From contig JAHFPR010000010.1 in the NCBI GenBank assembly GCA_023269645.1, forward strand, positions 6,951 to 21,026: a stretch of DNA of 14,076 nucleotides. The letters run 5' to 3'. This DNA comes from Alphaproteobacteria bacterium (GTDB taxonomy: Bacteria; Pseudomonadota; Alphaproteobacteria; Rickettsiales; UBA8987). The notes under the pieces were generated by a model. It did not search any database. It was given only the letters and a program-made list of their open reading frames with translations, and had not been told where the DNA came from. Shown here piece by piece: positions 1 through 6,794 of this stretch (the stretch's first letter is position 1; every line of letters starts with the position of its first letter). The position numbers and the translations under genes were made by a program.

Positions 1-2
1 TA

Positions 3-881
3 GATGCTCTTAAGTTGCGACACGGCTACCTTATCGAAAAAGAAGAAACAATTGAGAATTCAAGTGGTGAAACCACTACGCGCATTCGCCAGCAGCATTT
101 ATCAAAAACCGAAATTTCTGGGTTGTTTCAGCTGATAGATTCTAATATCTCGCAAGCCCTTCGTGTAGAGAAAAATAAAAGCTCTTACATTCTTCGGTTA
201 GATGAATCCACTCGGAGAAGGCTTTCAGCCCCCTCTCTTGAGGATCACAAACCTATTCCGTGCAGCTATATCCCTACCCAGTTTGTTTCCCAAGATGAAT
301 TGGCCGATGAATGGGATAAAATTGCACTTAGCGACCTAAAAGAACATACTAAGATAATATTAAATTTTATTGAGGATGATTTTGAAGATATTGCCTTTGT
401 AAAAAATGAAAACGCAGAGGAGTACCGAAATTATCCGGGAACAAGGCGCGCCCTAAGACGTTACGCCAAGATAAAAATGCGGAATATACAACCTGTCCCC
501 TTGAACAGCATGGGGGATGGAATGTTCAGAGTACTGCAATTATCACTTAAGCTCTTTCCTGCCAAGGGAGGATTTTTGCTGGTGGATGAGTTCGAGAACG
601 GACTGCATTTTAGCATTCAAGAAAAAATATGGAAATGGCTTTTTGACTTAGCCGAGCAGTTGCAAATTCAGGTATTTGCCACCACGCACAGTTGGGATTG
701 TGTTGAGAGTTTTATCAACGTCACGCTCAATAAGGATAATCTAAATCCGAAGGGCGTGGAAGGTGTGTTATTCCGTGTAGGACGCAGTGTTCGGACAAGC
801 GATAAGGGGAAAGTTATTGCTACGGAATTTGATAAAGAAAAGCTCTCCAGTATAAAGCAAATGTATCTGGAAGTAAGGTAA
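3..881 (+). CDS. AAA/ABC-type ATPase of the OLD/AAA_15-AAA_21 group, C-terminal part (5' end outside window)
   Basis: The frame is open from position 3 to the stop at 879-881, so the gene is cut by the window edge; the TTG at 15 need not be a start. What remains (about 292 residues) is the distal half of an ABC/SMC-like ATPase. It has a signature-like segment NSMGDGMF (504-527), a Walker B strand FLLVDE (573-590) followed by FENGLH, and an H-loop FATTHS (675-692). The Walker A lysine loop is not visible and should lie upstream. These motifs fit the AAA_15/AAA_21 ATPases of OLD, Gabija-like and PARIS-like systems. The DUF3226 partner starts 4 nt after the stop, so the two are probably co-transcribed and act as a complex. 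Base composition is clearly more AT-rich than the genes after 1569, which suggests horizontal acquisition. Family level is fairly sure; defence role is inferred. Confidence 0.82.
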   Translation, partial: DALKLRHGYLIEKEETIENSSGETTTRIRQQHLSKTEISGLFQLIDSNISQALRVEKNKSSYILRLDESTRRRLSAPSLEDHKPIPCSYIPTQFVSQDELADEWDKIALSDLKEHTKIILNFIEDDFEDIAFVKNENAEEYRNYPGTRRALRRYAKIKMRNIQPVPLNSMGDGMFRVLQLSLKLFPAKGGFLLVDEFENGLHFSIQEKIWKWLFDLAEQLQIQVFATTHSWDCVESFINVTLNKDNLNPKGVEGVLFRVGRSVRTSDKGKVIATEFDKEKLSSIKQMYLEVR

Positions 882-885
882 ACTC

Positions 886-1554
886 ATGTCTCAAAAAAAG
901 ATTTTATTGGTGGAAGGCAAAGGTGACCAGGAATTCTTTCAAAAGCTATGTGAAAAGATTGACCTATCTGTGGAAGTAAAAGTAAATACCCCGCAGGATC
1001 ACGGTGCGGAAAGAAACGGGAAACCTGCGGCTCTTAAACTGCTTGATACGCTCATGGCGCAACTGGCGGATGGGCGTATCACCCATCTGGCCATGGTTGT
1101 GGATGCGGATTATGTTGAGGATAATTGGGGATATGAAATAACCTTCCAAAGCGTAGTAAAGAAAATCCAGCTGCATGGGTACATTGATTCCAGCAGTCAA
1201 CTGCCTGGATTATGCTTTCCGCATCCTGACGGCTTCAATCCTTTTGGGCTATGGATAATGCCAGATAACCGGTCAGAAGGTATGTTAGAGGATTGGCTTG
1301 TAAAGGCAGCAAAAGAAGAAGAACGATATTTGCTTGACCATGCGGTTACTACGGTAGGAAAGCTCACTACCCCTAAATTTAAACCCATCCATACCCGCAA
1401 GGCGGAAGTCGCCACTTGGCTGGCATGGCAGAAAACGCCAGGAGCAGGACTGGATAGTGTTATTTGGCAAGACCTTATGAATATGCGCGCGATACCTGTA
1501 GAACATATAATACAGTGGTTGCGCCGTATTTACAGTCCTCAACCGCATATGTAA
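886..1554 (+). CDS. DUF3226 / Toprim-like (OLD-type nuclease fold) protein, partner of upstream ATPase
   Basis: This 222-residue protein has the hallmarks of the DUF3226 family, which is Toprim-like. It begins with a strand and acidic residue, ILLVEGKGDQEFF (Glu10), followed by the DxD motif VVDADY (Asp73, Asp75). Next comes the family block GLWIMPDNRSEGMLEDWL (121-138). The C-terminal half carries the expected KAEVATWLAWQ segment near 172-182. Toprim domains use the Glu and the two Asp residues to bind a metal for nucleic-acid cleavage; activity here is inferred. The ATG at 886 lies 4 nt after the ATPase stop, with an AAGG-containing stretch just upstream, so translation is probably coupled. 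An ATPase plus separate Toprim protein is the layout of split OLD and PARIS (AriA-AriB, where AriB is DUF4435) systems. Family assignment is strong; the system name is uncertain. Confidence 0.85.
   Translation: MSQKKILLVEGKGDQEFFQKLCEKIDLSVEVKVNTPQDHGAERNGKPAALKLLDTLMAQLADGRITHLAMVVDADYVEDNWGYEITFQSVVKKIQLHGYIDSSSQLPGLCFPHPDGFNPFGLWIMPDNRSEGMLEDWLVKAAKEEERYLLDHAVTTVGKLTTPKFKPIHTRKAEVATWLAWQKTPGAGLDSVIWQDLMNMRAIPVEHIIQWLRRIYSPQPHM
1506..1516 (+). promoter_or_regulatory. Possible -10 element for pccA inside the DUF3226 gene
   Basis: TATAAT at 1506-1511 lies 58 nt upstream of the pccA ATG, inside the end of the preceding gene. The 11-mer TATAATACAGT is identical to the one at 6223-6233, where a good -35 is also present. 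Here no convincing -35 is seen 16-18 nt upstream, and the local sequence is AT-rich, so this could be chance. Confidence 0.3.
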
Positions 1555-1568
1555 ATCAACCACCGCCC

Positions 1569-3572
1569 ATGTTTAACAAAATCCTCATAGCCAATCGCGG
1601 GGAAATCGCCCGGAGAATCATTCGCACCGCGAAGAAGCTCGGCATCAAGACGGTGGCGGTATATTCCTCCGCCGATACCAACGCGATGCACGTGGTGGAG
1701 GCCGATGAGGCGATTTTCATCGGCCCCTCGCCCGCCGACCAGAGCTATCTTGTCATCGAAAATATCCTGGACGCCGTGCGGCAGACCGGCGCGGACGCGG
1801 TGCATCCCGGCTACGGATTCCTCTCCGAAAACGCGGATTTCGCGGAAGCCCTGGCGCGCGAGGGCATCACCTTCATCGGCCCCGGCGTGGACGCGATCCG
1901 CTATATGGGCGATAAAATCGAGGCGAAGAAAAAAGCCGAGAAAGCCAAGGTGAGCGTGGTTCCCGGCTATCAGGGGCAGATCAAGGATGCCAAGGAAGCC
2001 GCGCGCATCGCCGCAAAAATCGGCTTCCCCGTGATGTTCAAGGCGGCGGCGGGCGGCGGCGGCAAGGGGATGCGCATCGTGAAGGCGAAGGAGGAGGTGG
2101 AGCAGGCGTTTTCCTCCACCACCAACGAAGCGAAAAAATCCTTCGCGGATGACCGCATCTTCATCGAGAAATTCATCGAAAACCCCCGGCATATTGAAAT
2201 CCAAATCCTCGCGGATTCATATGGGAATGTGGTGTGCCTCGGCGAACGCGAATGCTCCATCCAGCGCCGCCACCAGAAGGTCATCGAGGAAGCACCCAGC
2301 CCATTCCTCGACGAAAAAACCCGCAGGAAAATGTACGAGCACTCCATCGCGCTCGCCAAGCTGGTGGGCTACAAATCCGCCGGGACGGTGGAATACATCA
2401 TGGATCAGCAGAAGAATTTTTATTTTCTGGAGATCAACACGCGCCTGCAGGTGGAGCATCCGGTGACGGAAATGGTGACGGGGCTTGACCTCGTGGAGCT
2501 GATGATCCGCATCGCCTGGGGCGAAAAGCTGCCGTTCAAACAGGAAGATGTCGCGCTTAAAGGCTGGGCACTGGAATGCCGGGTATATGCGGAAGACCCC
2601 TCACGCGGGTTCCTGCCCTCCACCGGGCGCATCACGGAATATAAGGAGCCGCACACCAACGGCAAGGTGCGCGTGGATAGCGGCGTGTATGCGGGCGGCG
2701 AAGTCAGCCAGTTCTACGACGCGATGATCTCCAAGCTGGTGACCTACGGTGACACGCGCGCGGACGCAATCAAATCCATGCAGCAGGCACTCGGCGAATA
2801 TTACATCACCGGCATCTCGCACAATATCAGCTTCCTGGAGGCACTGATGGCGCACCCGCGCTTCGCGGAAGGACGGCTCTCCACCAACTTCATCGAGCAG
2901 GAATATCCCGGCGGCTTCTCCGGCGCGGCACTGGATGGCGGACGCACCCGTGTGCTGCTTTCGGTGGGGATGTTCATTTTCCTGGAGGACGCCAAACGCG
3001 CGGGAACCATCAGCGGGCAGCTTCCCGGCAGGCCGCGCCTGCTCTCCACGCGCTGGGTGGTTTCGGTGGACGACGCCGCCTATTCCGTGACGGTGCGCCA
3101 CCGCAAGGAAGGCTACGACATCCAGTATGAGGACCAGCGTTTCAGCGTGTACAGCCAGTGGGTGCTGGGCAGCCGCCTGTTCCAGGGAACCGTGGCGGGC
3201 AAGCTGGTGAACGCGAAGCTCGAATATGTTTCCGGCGGCTTCGTCATCGAGCACGCCGGGGCGAGTGCCCGCGTTTCGGTACGCAGCTCGCGCGTGGCGG
3301 AACTGGCGCGCCATATGCCGAAGGAAACCGCGCGCGCCAACGCCGACGTGCTGGTCGCGCCCATCTCCGGCAACGTCATCACCGTGAAGGTGAAGGCGGG
3401 GGATAGCGTGGCGCGGGGGCAGGAATTGCTGATTCTGGAAGCGATGAAGATGGAGAATATGCTCTATGCCGAGCAGGACGCGCTGGTGGAGAAAATCCAT
3501 GTTCAGCCCGCGCAGAACGTGGCGGTGAACGAGGTGCTGATTTCCTTCAAGCCCGTAGAAAAGGGGGAGTGA
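1569..3572 (+). CDS. pccA: Propionyl-CoA (acyl-CoA) carboxylase, biotin carboxylase/biotin carrier alpha subunit
   Basis: This 667-residue subunit carries out ATP-dependent carboxylation of biotin, which a separate carboxyltransferase (PccB) transfers to propionyl-CoA. Biotin carboxylase starts at MFNKILIANRGEIA. The ATP-grasp part has the glycine loop AGGGGKGM (161-168) and the catalytic stretch FLEINTRLQVEHPVTE (286-301; Glu288, Asn290, Arg292, Glu296). The middle (about 450-580) matches the BT region of PccA rather than short AccC. The C-terminal biotinyl domain has EAMKMEN with biotinylated Lys627. Length and sequence resemble alphaproteobacterial PccA, including the EYPGGF segment after the carboxylase. 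The ATG at 1569 is chosen because homologues begin MFNKILIANRGE; the frame is open further upstream, but only across the DUF3226 gene. No Shine-Dalgarno is visible. No pccB lies in the window. A related acyl-CoA carboxylase alpha subunit is the main alternative. Confidence 0.92.
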   Translation: MFNKILIANRGEIARRIIRTAKKLGIKTVAVYSSADTNAMHVVEADEAIFIGPSPADQSYLVIENILDAVRQTGADAVHPGYGFLSENADFAEALAREGITFIGPGVDAIRYMGDKIEAKKKAEKAKVSVVPGYQGQIKDAKEAARIAAKIGFPVMFKAAAGGGGKGMRIVKAKEEVEQAFSSTTNEAKKSFADDRIFIEKFIENPRHIEIQILADSYGNVVCLGERECSIQRRHQKVIEEAPSPFLDEKTRRKMYEHSIALAKLVGYKSAGTVEYIMDQQKNFYFLEINTRLQVEHPVTEMVTGLDLVELMIRIAWGEKLPFKQEDVALKGWALECRVYAEDPSRGFLPSTGRITEYKEPHTNGKVRVDSGVYAGGEVSQFYDAMISKLVTYGDTRADAIKSMQQALGEYYITGISHNISFLEALMAHPRFAEGRLSTNFIEQEYPGGFSGAALDGGRTRVLLSVGMFIFLEDAKRAGTISGQLPGRPRLLSTRWVVSVDDAAYSVTVRHRKEGYDIQYEDQRFSVYSQWVLGSRLFQGTVAGKLVNAKLEYVSGGFVIEHAGASARVSVRSSRVAELARHMPKETARANADVLVAPISGNVITVKVKAGDSVARGQELLILEAMKMENMLYAEQDALVEKIHVQPAQNVAVNEVLISFKPVEKGE

Positions 3573-3573
3573 T

Positions 3574-4239
3574 ATGGAACTGAAAGTCACGCCGAAAATA
3601 CGCCAGATAGCGGAGCTGGCGGAGGAAGGGCTGGATGCCCTGCGGGAGTTCATGGCGCGGAACGAGCATATGCAGGAAATCATCAGGACGGATGAATCGG
3701 GAAGACTGACAGCAGCGATGGAAACCCTTGACAAGGCGGAAGGAACCGTCCACGCCGCGAAAAATGATGCCACACTCACGATGGAGCATATCCGCGCGCT
3801 GGGGCGGAAGCAGATGGACATGATAAACTATAAACTTAAATGGGACGTGATGCTGGCGGACGCGGAGATACAGGATTCCAGAGGAGCGCAGGAACTGGCA
3901 GAAAGGCTGCGCCAGGAAGCGGAACGGAAGTTCCAGGCGGCGGAAAGGCGGCGGCTGGAGGGAGGAATGCTGGATAAGAACGCGCAGGCAGTAGCCGTCA
4001 GAAAAGCAGAGGAAGATGACCCCCACAAGCCGCATATGGAAAAGATCAATCGCCTGGTGCACGATTTCGCCAACAAAATTATCCCGCTTTCAGGAAGTTT
4101 GCAGTTGTTGAGCATGGAGATATACAAGGAAATAGAAATCCAGATAAAAGGCCAGGTAAAGGATAAACGCTGGGTACAGGCAATCGAACAACAACAGGGA
4201 GAAAAAGAACATGGCACTGATTGCGAACCGACTCGGTAA
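3574..4239 (+). CDS. Uncharacterised helical protein with an H-box-like motif
   Basis: I do not recognise this 221-residue protein. It is charged and almost entirely helical by composition, with long runs of Glu, Lys, Arg, Ala and Gln typical of coiled coil (about 95-135). A segment near residues 155-175, NRLVHDFANKIIPLSGSLQL, resembles the phosphoacceptor H-box helix of histidine kinases and of ChpT-like phosphotransferases (HDF/L-N-pattern). No HATPase domain follows, so this is a suggestion only. No signal peptide or membrane segment is seen. GGGGGAG at about 3563-3569 is a good ribosome binding site for ATG 3574, and the start sits 1 nt after the pccA stop. The end overlaps the aspC start by 29 nt in another frame. 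That placement indicates co-transcription with pccA and aspC. Coding status is well supported; function is unknown. Confidence 0.8.
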   Translation: MELKVTPKIRQIAELAEEGLDALREFMARNEHMQEIIRTDESGRLTAAMETLDKAEGTVHAAKNDATLTMEHIRALGRKQMDMINYKLKWDVMLADAEIQDSRGAQELAERLRQEAERKFQAAERRRLEGGMLDKNAQAVAVRKAEEDDPHKPHMEKINRLVHDFANKIIPLSGSLQLLSMEIYKEIEIQIKGQVKDKRWVQAIEQQQGEKEHGTDCEPTR

Positions 4240-5413
4240 CATCAAGCCCTCGCCCACGCTGGCGGTGACGGCAAAAGCGGCGGAGCTTAAGGCTGCCGGC
4301 AAAGATGTCATCGGTCTCGGCGCGGGCGAGCCGGATTTCGACACGCCCGATTTCATCAAGGACGCCGCGAAAAAAGCCATTGACGCCGGGCAGACCAAAT
4401 ACACCGCCGTGGACGGTACGCCGGAGCTTAAAAAAGCCATCTGCGCGAAATTTGAGAGGGAAAACAAACTTACTTATAAACCGAGCCAGATCACCGTCGG
4501 TACGGGCGGCAAGCAGGTGATTTACAACGCACTGATGGCCACGCTGGATGCCGGCGACGAAGTCATCACCCCCGCACCTTACTGGGTGAGCTATCCGGAT
4601 ATTGTTGCGCTGGCGGAAGGCACGCCGGTGTTCATCGAATGCGGCGCAGAGCAGGACTTCAAGCTCACCCCCGAAGCCTTGCGCGCTTCCATCACCCGGA
4701 AAACAAAGTGGCTCATCCTCAACAGCCCCAGCAACCCCACCGGCGCAGCCTATACCTTCGAGGAAATGAAGGCACTCACCGCTGTGCTGCTTGATTTCCC
4801 GCAGGTGCACATCCTCGCGGACGATATTTACGAACATATCGTGTATGACGGCTTTAAGTTTTTTACCCCCGCGCAGGTGGAGCCTGCCCTGTTCCACCGC
4901 ACCCTCACCGTGAACGGCGTTTCCAAAGCCTACGCCATGACAGGCTGGCGCATCGGCTATGCGGGCGGGGCGGAGGAACTCATCAAGGCCATCAGTGTGC
5001 TGCAATCGCAGAGCACCTCCAACCCCAGTTCCATCAGCCAGGCGGCCACCGTGGCCGCGCTGAACGGACCGCAGGATTTCCTGCCAAAATGGGTGGCGGC
5101 GTTCAAAAAGCGGCGCGATCTGGTGGTAAAGGGGCTGAACGCCATGCCGGGCATTGCCTGCAACACGCCGGAGGGCGCGTTCTACGTGTTCCCCGACGCG
5201 CGCGGAATCATCGGCAAAACCACGAAGCAGGGCAAGCCCATCCGTAATGACAGCGACCTTGCAGCCTATCTTCTGGAGGAGGCACTGTGCGCCGTGGTGC
5301 AGGGCAGCGCGTTCGGATTGCAGGGATTTTTCCGCATCTCCTACGCCACTTCAGAAAAAAACCTCCATGCCGCGATGGAGCGCATCGGCGCGGCACTGGG
5401 CAAGCTGCAATAG
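4211..5413 (+). CDS. aspC: Aspartate aminotransferase, class Ib (PLP-dependent)
   Basis: This 400-residue fold-type I enzyme interconverts aspartate and 2-oxoglutarate with oxaloacetate and glutamate. Visible landmarks are the N-terminal GLGAGEPDFDTP (35-46), PYWVSYPD (123-130), the PLP-contact NSPSNPTG (171-178, Asn175), ADDIYEH (203-209), the Schiff-base lysine in NGVSKAYAMTGWRIGY (Lys239, Arg247), and the substrate-carboxylate Arg375 in FFRISYATSE. This pattern is the class Ib (AatA) type usual in alphaproteobacteria; some members also transaminate prephenate, which the sequence alone does not decide. ATG 4211 has a GGGAG site about 10 nt upstream, placed inside the preceding gene, so the start overlaps that gene by 29 nt and translation may be coupled. 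The gene could equally be named aatA. Confidence 0.93.
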   Translation: MALIANRLGNIKPSPTLAVTAKAAELKAAGKDVIGLGAGEPDFDTPDFIKDAAKKAIDAGQTKYTAVDGTPELKKAICAKFERENKLTYKPSQITVGTGGKQVIYNALMATLDAGDEVITPAPYWVSYPDIVALAEGTPVFIECGAEQDFKLTPEALRASITRKTKWLILNSPSNPTGAAYTFEEMKALTAVLLDFPQVHILADDIYEHIVYDGFKFFTPAQVEPALFHRTLTVNGVSKAYAMTGWRIGYAGGAEELIKAISVLQSQSTSNPSSISQAATVAALNGPQDFLPKWVAAFKKRRDLVVKGLNAMPGIACNTPEGAFYVFPDARGIIGKTTKQGKPIRNDSDLAAYLLEEALCAVVQGSAFGLQGFFRISYATSEKNLHAAMERIGAALGKLQ

Positions 5414-5465
5414 TGCAAGTGCAGGTGGCAAGTACAAGTAAAACAGTTGCTTACCTGCATTTGCA
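5414..5465. repeat. Inverted repeat/hairpin directly after the aspC stop
   Basis: TGCAAGTGCAGGT (5414-5426) pairs with ACCTGCATTTGCA (5453-5465): 13 pairs with one G-T wobble, and a 26-nt loop that can pair further (GCAA/TTGC). It begins at the base after the aspC stop codon. No clean T-tract follows, so it may be a weak terminator, an mRNA 3'-end stabiliser or a solitary palindromic repeat. Confidence 0.5.
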
Positions 5466-5561
5466 TCCCCTTCCTAAAATAATTCCAAAAAACATCCTTT
5501 TCGTTAACTTCATATTAACCCCGCTCTGTTAGGATACAGGGAGTAGGAAGTTTAAAAATAC

Positions 5562-5567
5562 TATAAT
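5562..5567 (+). promoter_or_regulatory. Candidate -10 (TATAAT) for the 5597 gene
   Basis: A perfect TATAAT lies 29 nt upstream of the ATG at 5597, in an AT-rich stretch (about 5470-5570) that contains TTAAC motifs. No good -35 is found at 16-18 nt, so the exact promoter is uncertain. It would give a short leader containing the strong ribosome binding site. Confidence 0.35.
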
Positions 5568-5596
5568 GGCCAACGGTAAAAGGAGGAGTCGTCGTT

Positions 5597-6196
5597 ATGA
5601 CGCAGTTCCGTACAGATAACGGTAAGCAAGGCATCGAGAAGGCGTGGCACACTACCACGGGTTACGCCAGCCTTGCAACACATCCCTGGAATACGGGAGA
5701 GGAAGCCGAGCGCGTAAGTTTCTTCCTCCGCCACGTTGTGGGCGCGGATGGAAAAGCATATTCGGAAGCCGGCCTGCAGGGGCTTGAGGAAAAGGAAAAA
5801 CCGGATGCATCCTCCGACATGAAACGCTGCCTCGACCAGGCCGGGTTTACTGAGGTCAAATCCTTTGAAAAAGTGCAGCCGGGTGTGCAGCCCTATCTCC
5901 ATCCGGGCGCACTCACCTTTGATACGGTAGCCGTGCGCTTTGCCGAAAACAGGCTCGCCAAAGTGGTGGACGCGTTCCGCCAGCTTGTCCATGCCGAAGC
6001 GGTTGCCTTTATCAAGGAACAGGAATCCATCCCCGATATTCTCTACCACTCCATCCTTGGCCTGATGGGGCCGGAAATGGAAAAAGGCCCCGGCGGCCAC
6101 GACCATGCGATGGAAGTTGCGCGCAGGCTGGCATATGAGTTTGAACGCGGAAGCCATCTGGCGGGCAAACAGCACCAGATTTCCGGAAACGGTTAG
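5597..6196 (+). CDS. Uncharacterised 199-residue protein
   Basis: I do not recognise this protein. It appears soluble: no signal peptide and no membrane segment. Its N-terminal half is mixed. The C-terminal half (about residues 115-190) looks helical and carries the GGHDHAMEVARRLAYEFERG stretch; the Gly-Gly-His-Asp-His run could bind metal, but nothing proves it. The start at 5597 is firmly supported by AGGAGGAG at 5581-5588, 8 nt upstream. Its GC content and codon use match the neighbours. It stands alone, after the aspC hairpin and before another small gene that has its own promoter beginning at the stop codon of this one. Confidence 0.82.
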   Translation: MTQFRTDNGKQGIEKAWHTTTGYASLATHPWNTGEEAERVSFFLRHVVGADGKAYSEAGLQGLEEKEKPDASSDMKRCLDQAGFTEVKSFEKVQPGVQPYLHPGALTFDTVAVRFAENRLAKVVDAFRQLVHAEAVAFIKEQESIPDILYHSILGLMGPEMEKGPGGHDHAMEVARRLAYEFERGSHLAGKQHQISGNG

Positions 6197-6199
6197 GGC

Positions 6200-6228
6200 T
6201 TGCCCCCGGTACGCTATTCCGTTATAAT
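6200..6228 (+). promoter_or_regulatory. Sigma-70-type promoter for the 6265 gene
   Basis: TTGCCC (6200-6205) and TATAAT (6223-6228) are separated by exactly 17 nt and lie about 35 nt before the start codon. This is the clearest promoter in the window. The 11-mer from the -10 onward, TATAATACAGT, recurs at 1506-1516. Confidence 0.7.
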
Positions 6229-6264
6229 ACAGTATTCATAACCATCATAACGGGAGCATGATTT

Positions 6265-6636
6265 ATGGGTCTCTTTTCCAAAAAAGGTTCGGGTAGATCA
6301 GACAAATCTGGGGGGAACAGGGGGTCAAATTCCGCGCTTGATAAGTGGAAGGCGAACAAGTCCACGTCCAACGCTTCCAGCTGGAACGCACAAAAGCCTG
6401 CCGCTCCCAGTGCCGCTGCGGGTAACGATCAGTATGGCAGCGCAATGGCCAAGGTAAAAGAGCGTCAGGCCGAGCAAGCTGCGAAGAAAGCGGTGAAACA
6501 GGCAAAGAACGCCGTCATCGCCGCCGCACAGAAAAAGCAGCAGGGAGAATGGGAGTTGCAGCGCAGAAAGGCGGAGGAAGCCGCCGCCTACGCCCGCCAG
6601 CAGGAAGAATGGGCGCGCCAGCAGAATCAGGATTAG
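6265..6636 (+). CDS. Uncharacterised low-complexity, coiled-coil protein
   Basis: This 123-residue protein is not recognised. Residues 1-60 are rich in Ser, Gly, Asn, Lys and Ala and probably disordered, beginning MGLFSKKGSG. Residues about 60-120 form a highly charged Ala/Lys/Gln/Glu helix likely to be a coiled coil (for example KVKERQAEQAAKKAVKQAK), ending in Gln-rich QQEEWARQQNQD. There is no signal peptide or membrane segment. GGGAG at 6252-6256 lies 8 nt before the ATG at 6265; an earlier out-of-frame ATG at 6258 opens only a very short frame. The gene is monocistronic, flanked by its own promoter and a strong terminator, which supports that it is real and expressed. Nothing indicates a function. 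Confidence 0.8.
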   Translation: MGLFSKKGSGRSDKSGGNRGSNSALDKWKANKSTSNASSWNAQKPAAPSAAAGNDQYGSAMAKVKERQAEQAAKKAVKQAKNAVIAAAQKKQQGEWELQRRKAEEAAAYARQQEEWARQQNQD

Positions 6637-6664
6637 AAAAAGGCACTGGTATCAGAAGGTAACG

Positions 6665-6688
6665 GAAGCGGGGCGAATGCCCCGCTTC
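6665..6688 (+). terminator. Rho-independent terminator after the 6265 gene
   Basis: GAAGCGGGGC (6665-6674) and GCCCCGCTTC (6679-6688) form a perfect 10-bp GC-rich stem with a GAAT loop, followed by TTTCGTTT. It lies 28 nt after the stop codon and insulates topA from the upstream gene. Confidence 0.88.
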
Positions 6689-6794
6689 TTTCGTTTGGGG
6701 TGAGGGCATTGAGAACAGAATAGATGCCCCCGCAAAAGATGTCCCAAGAAAAATCCTTTGCAAAAAGCGCGTTATCCTGTAAATCTCCGCCCAT

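Noticed and set aside
1464..1568. Upstream extension of the pccA frame by 35 codons
   Set aside because: It overlaps the DUF3226 gene, and homologues start at MFNKILIANRGE, encoded from 1569.
2601..3821. Minus-strand open frame of 406 codons opposite pccA and the next gene
   Set aside because: It is a shadow of coding sequence on the other strand; no motif and no ribosome binding site.
6704..6729. GGGCAT/ATGCCC inverted repeat upstream of topA
   Set aside because: Only 6 bp with a 14-nt loop; too weak to call a regulatory structure.
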